A stretch of 64,000 nt of DNA from Lachnospiraceae bacterium (GTDB taxonomy: Bacteria; Bacillota; Clostridia; Lachnospirales; Lachnospiraceae), in contig JAFUNK010000018.1 in assembly GCA_017482205.1 (NCBI GenBank), forward strand, positions 44,304 through 108,303. The letters are read 5' to 3'. This document shows, in pieces, positions 25,813 to 35,462 of this stretch. The notes below the pieces were generated by a model. That model was not told the origin of the DNA, made no database searches, and worked only from the letters and a program-made list of their open reading frames with translations. The translations under genes and the position numbers were made by a program. Numbering within the stretch: the stretch's first letter is position 1; each line of letters starts with the position of its first letter.

Positions 25813-27084
25813 GTGAAAGAAACAATCAAAGAAAAAGTATTGCGTGTGCGGGACTTTATACTGGCACAGGGCAAAATCGTATTCCCCATATTGTTAATAG
25901 CGGCAGTTGCTGTTACTGTAATATTTGCATTGAATGCGGGTTCGGATAAAGTGGAAACAACAGGTACTCCTGATACCGAAGTAGCAGTAGTATCAGATGG
26001 TAATGCCATAGAGGATACTGTGCTGACTGTACCCAATACTCCTTTAGTGGGACCGGACACTGTTTTGCCGGAAGAAGAAAAGAAGATATATGATGCAATG
26101 CAAAGCCTGTTGGTTACTTATTATCAGGCAGTGGCGGAGGGTGATGTAGATACTATTTCTGCCATTCAGAGTAGTATGGAGGATATGGAGCGTATCCGTA
26201 TCGTGGAACTGGGAAAATACATTGAAAGTTATCCTGTGATAGAAGTGTATTACAAGCCGGGACCGGAGACAAATTCTTATGTTGTAATTGCGTATACCCA
26301 TGCAATTATGTCATATTATCCGGAAGATTATTTTCCCGGATTTACGGGATTTTATGTGTGTAGCAGAGAGGATGGTACTCTGTATATTAATCAGGAAACT
26401 GTAGAACCTGAGATTGCTGAGTATATCCGACAGATATACCTGCAGGATGATGTAGTAGAGCTTTGTAACAAAATTGAAGTAGAATACAAAGAAATCTGTT
26501 TGAACAAACCGGAACTGTTTAACTATATTGCAGAAGTAGAACAACAGATAAAACAGGCAGTAGGTGAAATATTAGCAAGTGAAATGAATGGAGATGTCAG
26601 TGGCGGAGATGCAACTGTAAGTGGTGGTGACAGTACTGTCAGTGATGGTGACGCAACCAACGAAGAACCGGAAGTGGTTGTACCGGCAGGTCCTGTGTAT
26701 GCTACGGCTACGACTACCGTCAATGTCAGAAGTTCCGATAGTGAAGAGGCAGATAAACTTGGAAAGGTTTCCCGTGGTACGAAGGTAGAGGTACTGGAAC
26801 AGAGACCTAACGGCTGGACTAAGATTGTCTATGAAGGTGGCGAAGGTTATATTAAATCCGAGTTCTTAGAGGTTGCAGAAAGTGCAGCAGGTGTAGAAGT
26901 TATCGGTACGGTAACCACAACAGCCAATGTCAATGTACGTGCATCAGCAAGCCAGAGTTCTGATAAACTGGGTGTGGCAGTCGGTGGAAGTACCTTGGAT
27001 TTGATTGCTATTGAAGGTGACTGGTGCAAGGTTGTTTATGAAGGTCAGATTGGTTATGTAAAGGCTGAATTTGTGCAGCAGTAA
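25813..27084 (+). CDS. Membrane-anchored protein with two C-terminal SH3b domains
   Basis: The 423-aa protein starts at GTG with AAGGAAAGG upstream. It has a short basic cytoplasmic tail, one membrane helix (about residues 21-40), an extracellular alpha/beta domain of about 200 residues I do not recognise, a low-complexity linker with repeated SGGDA/SGGDS/SDGDA units (about 255-285), and two bacterial SH3 domains (about 300-355 and 362-423, both with a VNVR pattern and GY(I/V)K endings). Such domains bind cell wall glycans or peptides, so an envelope role is likely. The next gene is separated by a large palindrome. Confidence 0.8.
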   Translation: MKETIKEKVLRVRDFILAQGKIVFPILLIAAVAVTVIFALNAGSDKVETTGTPDTEVAVVSDGNAIEDTVLTVPNTPLVGPDTVLPEEEKKIYDAMQSLLVTYYQAVAEGDVDTISAIQSSMEDMERIRIVELGKYIESYPVIEVYYKPGPETNSYVVIAYTHAIMSYYPEDYFPGFTGFYVCSREDGTLYINQETVEPEIAEYIRQIYLQDDVVELCNKIEVEYKEICLNKPELFNYIAEVEQQIKQAVGEILASEMNGDVSGGDATVSGGDSTVSDGDATNEEPEVVVPAGPVYATATTTVNVRSSDSEEADKLGKVSRGTKVEVLEQRPNGWTKIVYEGGEGYIKSEFLEVAESAAGVEVIGTVTTTANVNVRASASQSSDKLGVAVGGSTLDLIAIEGDWCKVVYEGQIGYVKAEFVQQ

Positions 27085-27097
27085 ATAAAAATTATGT

Positions 27098-27301
27098 GGT
27101 CATTACAAAAAGACGGTATTTAATATCGGTTGTAAAAAGTTTCTTTACAGACACGCTCTCGCTCCATGCGAAACGTAGCGGTACTAAGCTCGAACACTTT
27201 CCTTTGGAAAGTATTCTTGCTAAGTGCCGACGCTTCGCAAGGGTCTGTGTCAGAAAGCTTTTTACAATCGATATCTTTGTATAGTGATTTTGTAACAACC
27301 T
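27098..27301. repeat. ~204-bp imperfect palindromic intergenic element
   Basis: Outer arms GGTCATTACAAAA (27098-27110) and TTTTGTAACAACC (27289-27301) pair. Within them, segments near 27123-27154 and 27247-27274 pair over about 28 bases with a few mismatches and small bulges, and an inner pair (about 27168-27190 with 27218-27239) closes on a ACTTTCC/GGAAAGT hairpin near 27196-27212. The whole element folds on itself. No protein-coding signal is convincing in it. Confidence 0.75.
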
Positions 27302-27337
27302 CAAAATTTTTGATATTAATCCGGAAGGAGAAAAGGT

Positions 27338-28321
27338 ATGGGTAAGGTGTTAAATTTAGGAATTATGGGGGCAGGCGGAATTGCCGGTACAATGGCCGGA
27401 ACTGTCAATAAAATGGAGAATGTGAAGTGTTATGCGGTGGCTTCCCGAACACAGGAAAAAGCAGATGCGTTCGGACAAAAATTTGATGTGGAAAAGTGCT
27501 ATGGCTCTTATGAGGAAATGCTGGCAGATGAAAAAGTGGATTTGGTCTATGTTGCTACGCCCCATTCAGAGCATTATGAAAATATGAAGCTGTGTATCCG
27601 TTATAAGAAGCCTATATTGTGCGAAAAAGCCTTTACAGCAAATGCAGCACAAGCCAAAGAGGTTCTTGCACTTGCAAAGGAAGCAGGTGTATTGGTGGCA
27701 GAAGCTATGTGGATTCGTTATATGCCTATGTATAAAACCATTAAAGAAGTATTGGAAAGTGGCATTATCGGAGAAGTAAAGATGGTGAACGCCAATCTGG
27801 GCTACAATATTTCCCATGTGGAAAGATTGATGAATCCGGCTTTGGCAGGTGGTGCTTTGCTTGACTTAGGTGTATACACCATTCATTTTGCCTCTATGAT
27901 TTTGGGAACTGACGTAGAGAAGATAGAATCGTCCTGTGATTTGACGGATACCGGTGTGGATAAACAGGAAAGTATTACGATTCATTATAAAAATGGTTCC
28001 ATGGCAGTGCTGAATGCGTCCATGTGTCTAATGAGTGACCGCATCGGCGGGATATTTGGTACAAAAGGCTATGCGGTAGTAGAAAATATCAATAATTTTG
28101 AAACGCTGACCGTTTATAATAACCAGTATCAAAAGGTAGCATATTATGAAGCTCCTAAGCAGATAAGCGGTTATGAGTATGAGGTAGAAGCCTGTGCAAA
28201 GGCGCTCGAAAAAGGATTGACCGAATGCCCTGAAATGCCCCATGCAGAAACCCTGCGTATTATGCAGATAATGGACGGTCTCAGAGAAGACTGGGGCGTA
28301 AAATATCCTTTTGAGGCATAG
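27338..28321 (+). CDS. Gfo/Idh/MocA-family NAD(P)-dependent oxidoreductase
   Basis: This 327-aa enzyme has the N-terminal Rossmann fold IMGAGGIAGTMAGTV (about residues 8-22), the conserved YVATPHSEHYENM segment, and the family's EKAFTANAAQAKEV motif, where Lys is in the EKP-type catalytic position (here EKA). The C-terminal beta-sheet domain includes GGALLDLGVYTIHFASMIL with the usual Gly-Gly-Asp-His-type active-site region. Substrates are probably a sugar, inositol or trans-dihydrodiol type compound, but this is not decidable from sequence. It appears monocistronic, with GGAGAAAAGG before the ATG. Confidence 0.88.
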   Translation: MGKVLNLGIMGAGGIAGTMAGTVNKMENVKCYAVASRTQEKADAFGQKFDVEKCYGSYEEMLADEKVDLVYVATPHSEHYENMKLCIRYKKPILCEKAFTANAAQAKEVLALAKEAGVLVAEAMWIRYMPMYKTIKEVLESGIIGEVKMVNANLGYNISHVERLMNPALAGGALLDLGVYTIHFASMILGTDVEKIESSCDLTDTGVDKQESITIHYKNGSMAVLNASMCLMSDRIGGIFGTKGYAVVENINNFETLTVYNNQYQKVAYYEAPKQISGYEYEVEACAKALEKGLTECPEMPHAETLRIMQIMDGLREDWGVKYPFEA

Positions 28322-28467
28322 AAGAAATACAAAAGCGACAGATAGCGAGCTAATTGTAAAGAAAAGTCTGTTTTTTAAATGAATAATTCAATCCGGCGGT
28401 GCCATACTGATAAGGAATCATGTACGTAAACACAATGCGTTAAGTGAGTGTACAGCACGAAGCGTCG

Positions 28468-28490
28468 TCCCATATGCAGGACATATGGGA
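28468..28490. repeat. Short inverted repeat before the helical-bundle gene
   Basis: TCCCATATG (28468-28476) and CATATGGGA (28482-28490) form a perfect 9-bp dyad with a 5-base centre, 4 bases before the AAGGAGG ribosome site. It could be an operator or a leader hairpin. Confidence 0.55.
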
Positions 28491-28508
28491 TAATAAGGAG
28501 GTATCAGT

Positions 28509-28952
28509 ATGAAGCCGGAAGAAATAAACATATACAGAGAAATTCAAAAAAATACGGAGATGGCAGTAAAGGCAATAGAAACACTGGGGGATAAAGTATA
28601 TGACGAAGAATTCGGAAGGCAGATATCCCGCCAGTCCTTAAAATACGCAGATATCCGTAATAAAGCAGTAAACAGACTTTTGGAAGCAAAGGCAGAACCG
28701 GTGCATCCCAATCATCTGTCAGATATGATGCTGAAAGGCAGTATTCATGCCAATACGCTTTTGAATACCAGTACAGGACATCTGGCAGAGTTGATGATTC
28801 AGGGCAGTAACAGAGGAATTACAGAAATGTATAAAGTCCTCAATCATAGTCCGCAGCTGCAAAAGAACGGTGGTTCCCATGCCTTGGAACTGGCAAAGGA
28901 ACTGATGGATTTTGAAGAAAAGTGTATAGGCGTATTAAAGAAATATTTGTAA
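28509..28952 (+). CDS. Predicted four-helix-bundle protein, unknown function
   Basis: The 147-aa sequence is almost all amphipathic helix (IYREIQKNTEMAVKAIETL, ISRQSLKYADIRNKAVNRLL, HALELAKELMDFEEKCIGVL) and recalls the DUF2383/ferritin-like bundles found in Firmicutes spore and stress proteins, but no di-iron ligand set is clear. There is one Cys, near the end. An AAGGAGG ribosome site sits 8 bases before the ATG. It is followed by a gap that holds the gdhA promoter. Confidence 0.6.
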   Translation: MKPEEINIYREIQKNTEMAVKAIETLGDKVYDEEFGRQISRQSLKYADIRNKAVNRLLEAKAEPVHPNHLSDMMLKGSIHANTLLNTSTGHLAELMIQGSNRGITEMYKVLNHSPQLQKNGGSHALELAKELMDFEEKCIGVLKKYL

Positions 28953-29018
28953 TTTTAAATTGTACATTTTGCACAAAAAATCAAACAAAACTTTTATGAT
29001 TTAGTGGAATAAAGTGCT

Positions 29019-29046
29019 TTGCAATTTTTTTTGGCTATTATATAAT
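29019..29046 (+). promoter_or_regulatory. Promoter of gdhA
   Basis: TTGCAA (29019-29024) and a perfect TATAAT (29041-29046) are separated by 16 bp in an AT-rich stretch, about 80 bp before the start codon. Confidence 0.75.
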
Positions 29047-29109
29047 AAATCGTGGAACAAAAATGTGCTTGAAATAGGTGCATTTCTGTTATATACAGGA
29101 CATATTTAA

Positions 29110-30474
<1,365 letters not shown>

Positions 30475-30510
30475 TACACAATATTTGTAAATTATTATTT
30501 ATAGTTATAA

Positions 30511-30545
30511 GAACCTCGGAGACGGCTGTTTCCGGGGTTTTTATA
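30511..30545 (+). terminator. Rho-independent terminator after gdhA
   Basis: An 11-bp stem (30512-30522 with 30529-30539, including two G-U pairs in RNA) with a 6-base loop is followed by a T run. Confidence 0.8.
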
Positions 30546-30719
30546 TCTTCTGCGGTGTTGTAGGTATTGCCCATTTTCAATTCACAATATAAAAAAGTCA
30601 ATTTATACAACAGACTATTGAAATGAAGTAAATTTGTCGATATATATAACAAGTATGTATAAGTAATACATAAATAAAATGAAACGGATTTCAAATATGC
30701 AATTCAAGGAGGAGCGATT

Positions 30720-31448
30720 ATGGTTACAACAAATAGTATAACATCAGCTGCTGGTTATTATGAGAATACGGTTCAGCAGAAAAAGGACGGTACGGTTAAG
30801 ACAAAAAATAATAAAATTTCTGAGCAGGCAGTAAAGTCCGGCGAGGATAAATTGTCGGGCAAGGCTAAAAGCTACTTGGATAATCTCAGAAAAACTTATG
30901 GAGACTATGATTTTATTGTTGCAGATGCCGGAGATGACAGAAGGGCATTGCTTGATAAAAGTAATAAGGAGTTTTCTGTTATATTTTCAAGTTCTGAGTT
31001 AGAGAGAATGGCTACTGACGAGAAATATGCCAGTGAAAAAATGCGTCATGTTGAAACCATAGTAGATATGTCCAATAGAATATGTGAGCAGTTTGGATAT
31101 GAAAGAACATGGGGCAAAGGTGGCGGAAATGATACAATTATAAACAAGCTGGCAGTTTCTATCAATGATGATGGCAGTATGTCAATCTTTGCTGAATTAG
31201 AAAAGATGTCTGATAAACAAAAAGATTACATAGAAAAACTTCAGGAAAAACGAGCTGAGGAGAAGAAAACAGCAGAAAAGTCAGAAGAAAAGAAAGTAAA
31301 TTCCTATAAGAAGGACGATACATCTTCTGTGAAAAAGGTGGTTGTGGAGGCTTCATCAGAGGAAGAATTGGTAGAAAAAATTAACAATGTGGATTGGAAT
31401 AAGGTATCCGGTGAAAAAGTTGGAGCCAGATTTGATTTTTCCGTATAA
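30720..31448 (+). CDS. Hypothetical protein (DUF6033-like)
   Basis: The 242-aa protein has a Ser/Thr-rich start (TTNSITSAAGYYENTV), a structured core (AKSYLDNLRKTYGDYDFIVADAG and the following FSVIFSSSELERMATDEKYA), a Lys/Glu-rich helix (QEKRAEEKKTAEKSEEKK) and a compact tail. The YLDNLRK...YDFIVAD pattern resembles proteins I recall as DUF6033 from Lachnospiraceae, which is memory rather than a search result. No signal peptide or membrane segment is seen. It is followed after 33 bp by another unknown gene, and the two probably form an operon. Both have lower-GC, less biased codons than gdhA. Confidence 0.6.
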   Translation: MVTTNSITSAAGYYENTVQQKKDGTVKTKNNKISEQAVKSGEDKLSGKAKSYLDNLRKTYGDYDFIVADAGDDRRALLDKSNKEFSVIFSSSELERMATDEKYASEKMRHVETIVDMSNRICEQFGYERTWGKGGGNDTIINKLAVSINDDGSMSIFAELEKMSDKQKDYIEKLQEKRAEEKKTAEKSEEKKVNSYKKDDTSSVKKVVVEASSEEELVEKINNVDWNKVSGEKVGARFDFSV

Positions 31449-31481
31449 AACGTTAGCTATGGAAAAATGGAGGTGTCAAAC

Positions 31482-32192
31482 ATGGCAGTTCATCTGTATG
31501 GAAATGTGAACGGTACTTATCAGAAGCCCAATATAGATTTATTTGAAATGACTGGAAAGCAGAATAATCGGCCTGTAAAATTTTGTGATACAGAAGCAGG
31601 TAAAAATGTTCCTGTTATAAAGGTTAATATTTCAGAGGAGGGCTTGCGTGCTTTACATGGTAGCAAGATAAAAGGTAGTGTGGATATACAAAAGCAAACG
31701 GAAGAGCTGCAGTATATCTCAGAACATCAGCCTGTGGAGAGTTTTACAAACAGATTATCAAGGGTAATGAAAAATAGTTATGTACAGCTCTCTGAAAGTA
31801 ATTCAGATGAAAAGCTGACAATACAGAAAAAGGCAGATATATTGTTAGATGAGTTTAGAGAAATCTGTGATGAAATTACTTCCGGATATGAGGAAGGTAA
31901 CAGAGTAAGATTTATAGAAGACTCTACAACAGAAGATGGATATAGAAAGCTGTCTAAAGAGGATGAGTTGTCTATTCTGTTAAGCGAATTTGGTGATTTT
32001 GTTGAAGGCCGTTTTGGAAAAGAACATCAAGAACAAAGTATAAAAGTTGCAAAGGCTGTTAACGACATTCAGAAGGTAAAGCAGGAATTAGGATATGGAG
32101 ACATACAGTATTATGAACCGGAGTATATACCGGACAATTTTGTAGAAGATTTGCTAAAAGTAGCCAATCAGTATGCTAACCAGAAATTATAG
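31482..32192 (+). CDS. Hypothetical protein, partner of the preceding gene
   Basis: From the ATG at 31482, with GGAGGT 8 bases upstream, the protein has 236 residues (an in-frame ATG five codons earlier overlaps the ribosome site). The N-terminal 60 residues look extended (MAVHLYGNVNGTYQKPNIDL) and the rest is largely helical and acidic. No Cys cluster, membrane segment or known motif is visible. Position, spacing and similar codon use link it to the gene before it. The next gene is a chemoreceptor, but nothing shows a functional link. Confidence 0.55.
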   Translation: MAVHLYGNVNGTYQKPNIDLFEMTGKQNNRPVKFCDTEAGKNVPVIKVNISEEGLRALHGSKIKGSVDIQKQTEELQYISEHQPVESFTNRLSRVMKNSYVQLSESNSDEKLTIQKKADILLDEFREICDEITSGYEEGNRVRFIEDSTTEDGYRKLSKEDELSILLSEFGDFVEGRFGKEHQEQSIKVAKAVNDIQKVKQELGYGDIQYYEPEYIPDNFVEDLLKVANQYANQKL

Positions 32193-32281
32193 TATAATAC
32201 ACGCAAACATTAAAATCAGCAGTTATAGTAGCAAGTTCCATAACTAAAAAATGATGAAAAATGACGAAAGAGAGAGACTGT

Positions 32282-33763
32282 ATGAAGAGACAAGTGCTTA
32301 CACAACAACAGTATAAACGTGCAAACAGGGTTATGTTTTTTATTTTGGCAATATGCTATGTGTTTTTTACAGGGATTGAAATCAGCAATGTGATAAAACA
32401 CGGACAAAGCACTATGGCATATGTCAGATGTGGTCTGTATGTAGCGGCGATTTTGCTGACTGGTGTTATAGTAAAATCTTTAGGTGAGAAAAAAGCCGGT
32501 ACGATGGCGATGGCAGTTCTTTATATAGTTGTCTATGCAGTGCTTGTTTTTGGTAACGGAGCAGGAACTCTTGTGATGGCATTCCCTGCGATTATAGGTT
32601 TTATGATATTTTTGAATGAACCGCTGATTGTGATAGGCAGTGTTGTAACCTTTTTGATTTCGATAGTAAAATGTTTATTATTAAATAAAGCCGGGGATTC
32701 CCAAGCACTTGGTTTTGCCAGCGTTGTAATACTGGGAAGTTTTGTTACCATTTGGTGTTCCAGGATGGCAGTCAGACTGTTGATTGATTTCAGCCAGGAG
32801 AATCAGGCCGAGATACAGAAAGCGGCTGAACACAGAGAAGAGGTTGCAAAGACAGTAGCCGGCATTGTGGAAAAATTGGATGAAGATTTTAATGAAGTGC
32901 TTACTGAATTAAATACAATCAAGGGAGCTATGAATACTGCACAAGATTCTATGGATGAAATTGCAAAAAATTCCGAGAATACAGCAGAAGCCATTAACAA
33001 TCAGGCAGATATGACCGGACAGATTCAGGACAGACTGGAGAGCACAAATGCAACGGCTTCCGATGCAAAAGATATTACGGATAAGTTAAAGAGTGTTATT
33101 TTAGACGGTAAAAAGCAGGCGGATGAACTAAAAGAGAAATCCGTATTAGTTGACCGGAATACGGTAAGGATTTCTGAAACAGTGGATTTACTGGTTGAGA
33201 ATGTGGAGAAGGTATCCGGTATCGTAGCCTCTATTTTAAAGATTTCCTCCCAAACCAATTTACTGGCATTAAATGCAAGTATTGAGGCAGCAAGAGCCGG
33301 TGAGGCCGGGAAGGGATTTGCGGTTGTAGCAGACCAGATTCGTAATCTTGCAGAAGAGACTAAAGTCTCTACAGAGCAGATTACAGCGATTATTGATGAG
33401 TTGAATGCTGTTACCGGTGAAACACAGGAGGCTTTACAGAAATCAGTAGAAAGTATTGATATTCAGCGTCAGAAAGTGGAAGAAGTAAATGCAAGCTTTA
33501 CAGAAGTGGAAACCGGTATGTTAGAATTGGAATCCGGAGTGGAAAGTATGAGTGCCGAACTGGAAAATGTTATGGTAGCAAATAAAGGAATTGTGGCAAG
33601 TATTTCCACGTTGTCGGCAGCCTCCGAAGAAGTACTGGCAGGTACACAATTAAGCAAAGAAACCATTGACAGCACCTTTGACAGTATGAAAGTATTCTCA
33701 GACACGGTTGACGGAACTTTTGAGCAGTTGCAGATTTTAAAAGAAACAGCAGTAGTAGAATAG
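32282..33763 (+). CDS. Methyl-accepting chemotaxis protein without a periplasmic sensor domain
   Basis: From the ATG at 32282 this is a 493-aa chemoreceptor. The first 165 residues form about six tightly packed membrane helices with very short loops, so there is no extracellular ligand domain. No HAMP domain is evident. A long cytoplasmic coiled coil follows, with the signature hairpin [20 protein letters not shown] continuing [20 protein letters not shown] (about residues 325-365) that binds CheW and CheA. It may sense a membrane-borne or intracellular signal. No other chemotaxis or flagellar gene is in the window. The in-frame ATG at 32261 is an alternative start with a weaker site. Confidence 0.9.
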   Translation: MKRQVLTQQQYKRANRVMFFILAICYVFFTGIEISNVIKHGQSTMAYVRCGLYVAAILLTGVIVKSLGEKKAGTMAMAVLYIVVYAVLVFGNGAGTLVMAFPAIIGFMIFLNEPLIVIGSVVTFLISIVKCLLLNKAGDSQALGFASVVILGSFVTIWCSRMAVRLLIDFSQENQAEIQKAAEHREEVAKTVAGIVEKLDEDFNEVLTELNTIKGAMNTAQDSMDEIAKNSENTAEAINNQADMTGQIQDRLESTNATASDAKDITDKLKSVILDGKKQADELKEKSVLVDRNTVRISETVDLLVENVEKVSGIVASILKISSQTNLLALNASIEAARAGEAGKGFAVVADQIRNLAEETKVSTEQITAIIDELNAVTGETQEALQKSVESIDIQRQKVEEVNASFTEVETGMLELESGVESMSAELENVMVANKGIVASISTLSAASEEVLAGTQLSKETIDSTFDSMKVFSDTVDGTFEQLQILKETAVVE

Positions 33764-33814
33764 TATTAGTTCAAATATCGGAAGTTTGTTCATATAAAAA
33801 TCATTGAAACAGTA

Positions 33815-33853
33815 ACACCGCAGGCAGTGAAGTATTGTCTGCGGTGTATTTTT
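33815..33853 (+). terminator. Rho-independent terminator after the chemoreceptor gene
   Basis: A 12-bp stem (33815-33826 with 33836-33847, one G-U pair) has a 9-base loop and a following T-rich tail. Confidence 0.82.
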
Positions 33854-33987
33854 TATCTTCAATATCCATACTTTTCAAATTTTTGCATAATCCCCACTAA
33901 GATGAAGAAACTATAAAAAAGAAAATTTAAATTCATATGATACAAAAGTCTGCTATAAGCATGTAGCAAAGTAAGGAGGAGAGACTA

Positions 33988-35139
33988 ATTACCGGTGATA
34001 TAAAATATATTGGTGTAAATGACCATGAAATTGATTTATTTGAAGGAATGTATAGGGTGCCCAATGGTATGTCTTACAATTCGTATGTGATTGTGGACGA
34101 AAAGATTGCGGTAATGGACACCGTAGAAGTTGATTTTGCAAGACAATGGTTTCAGAATTTGCAGAATGTGTTGGGAAATCGAAAGCCCGATTATTTGATT
34201 GTGCAGCACATGGAGCCGGATCATTCGGCGAATATATCCAATTTTATGAAAAAATATCCGCAGGCAATGATTGTAGCATCAGCAAAAGCCTTTGAGATGA
34301 TAAAGAATTTTTTCGGAACAGAGTTTGTTAAAAATCGGATTGTGGTGTCTGATGGGGATATGCTTTCGTTGGGAAAGCATAAACTATTATTTGTGACGGC
34401 ACCCATGGTACACTGGCCGGAGGTGATTTTCACCTATGACAGCACAGAGAAAACTTTGTTTTCGGCAGATGCATTTGGTAAGTTTGGTGCATTGGATATA
34501 CAAGAGGAATGGGTAGGAGAGGCAAGGCGGTATTACTTCGGGATTGTGGGCAAATATGGCCTCTGGGTACAAAAAGTCTTTAAGAAGCTGGAAAATTGGA
34601 ACATTCAGAGAATCTGTCCTCTGCACGGTCCAATTCTGTCCAAAAATATCAAATACTATATGGATTTATACAACACATGGTCATGTTATCAGCCCGAAGA
34701 AGACGGAGTTTTGATTGCCTATACCTCTATTTACGGAAATACAAAACAGGCGGTTATGCTGCTTGAAAAAAAGCTAAAGGAAAAGGGCTGTCCCGGTGTT
34801 TGTATAAAAGACCTTGCAAGGTGCGATATGACAGAAGCGGTGGCAGAAGCCTTTCGATACAGCAAACTGGTATTGGCGACCACCACCTATAATGCAGAAC
34901 TTTTTCCGGCGATGCGGGAATTTATTACATGGTTGACGGAACGCAATTTCTGCAACAGAATAGTGGGATTTATCGGAAATGGAAGCTGGGGACCGATAGC
35001 AGCCATGTTGATGAAAGAGAAATTGGAAAAAAGTAAGGTAAAATTTACAGAGGCAGATGTAAAAATAATATCTGCATTAAACGAAGAAAGTATTGCACAA
35101 TTGGAAATGCTGGCAGAGGAATTGTGCAGTAGTAGTTAA
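33988..35139 (+). CDS. Flavodiiron protein (FprA-type O2/NO reductase), apparent ATT start codon
   Basis: Flavodiiron proteins reduce O2 or NO in anaerobes, taking electrons from rubredoxin. The first in-frame ATG (34048) would remove conserved N-terminal residues. The frame is open upstream, and codons from 33988 read (I)TGDIKYIGVNDHEIDLFEG, the family's first strands. No ATG, GTG or TTG occurs between the stop at 33964 and 34048, but ATT at 33988 stands 8 bases after a perfect AAGGAGG. With that start the protein has 383 aa. Di-iron ligands HxExDH (74-79), His in PMVHWPE, Asp in FSADAFG and His in CPLHGP are present, and the flavodoxin domain (YTSIYGNTKQAV) follows. Rubredoxin is next. Confidence 0.92.
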   Translation: MTGDIKYIGVNDHEIDLFEGMYRVPNGMSYNSYVIVDEKIAVMDTVEVDFARQWFQNLQNVLGNRKPDYLIVQHMEPDHSANISNFMKKYPQAMIVASAKAFEMIKNFFGTEFVKNRIVVSDGDMLSLGKHKLLFVTAPMVHWPEVIFTYDSTEKTLFSADAFGKFGALDIQEEWVGEARRYYFGIVGKYGLWVQKVFKKLENWNIQRICPLHGPILSKNIKYYMDLYNTWSCYQPEEDGVLIAYTSIYGNTKQAVMLLEKKLKEKGCPGVCIKDLARCDMTEAVAEAFRYSKLVLATTTYNAELFPAMREFITWLTERNFCNRIVGFIGNGSWGPIAAMLMKEKLEKSKVKFTEADVKIISALNEESIAQLEMLAEELCSSS

Positions 35140-35183
35140 TTTGGAATTGCCGGTTGAGGAATTGTGCAGTAGTTAATTTAGAA
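35116..35183 (+). repeat. Imperfect direct repeat at the end of the flavodiiron gene
   Basis: The segment around GAGGAATTGTGCAGTAGT and the following TTAATTT occurs twice (about 35116-35146 and 35157-35183), the second copy lacking 3 bases. The first copy includes the stop codon. It looks like a local duplication. Confidence 0.7.
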
Positions 35184-35227
35184 ATGGATATTCGATGACA
35201 AAAAGGTAATAACAAGGAGGAATGGCA

Positions 35228-35389
35228 ATGAAATATGTATGTGATGTGTGTGGATGGATTTATGACGAGGAAGCAGGAGCACCGGATATGGGGATTGCAC
35301 CGGGAACAAAGTTTGAAGACCTGCCGGAAGACTTTTTATGTCCTTTATGCTCTGTGGGAAAAGAATTTTTCAGCGAAGTGGCAGAGTAG
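35228..35389 (+). CDS. Rubredoxin
   Basis: This 53-aa protein is a one-iron electron carrier. The two iron-binding knuckles are seen: [13 protein letters not shown] at residues 5-17 and [11 protein letters not shown] from residue 38. The typical middle, [19 protein letters not shown], links them. AAGGAGG lies 8 bases before the ATG. The gene follows the flavodiiron protein gene directly, so rubredoxin is the likely electron donor to that enzyme. Length is standard for the family. Confidence 0.96.
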   Translation: MKYVCDVCGWIYDEEAGAPDMGIAPGTKFEDLPEDFLCPLCSVGKEFFSEVAE

Positions 35390-35462
35390 AAGCAGAAAAG
35401 TTTTGGTAAAGGTTAATGTCTGATATTCTTGTAACCAGTATATAAAGAAGGGAGGAAAAATA

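Noticed and set aside
25671-26060. Minus-strand ORF overlapping the tRNA and the SH3b gene
   Set aside because: It runs through a complete tRNA gene and the start of a well-supported CDS, so it is a chance frame.
27096-27304. Short ORFs on both strands within the palindromic element at 27098-27301
   Set aside because: Both strands are open because the element is self-complementary; the translations have no protein-like signature.
34048-35139. ATG at 34048 as start of the flavodiiron protein
   Set aside because: It would remove about 20 conserved residues and has no ribosome site, while AAGGAGG lies 8 bases before ATT at 33988.
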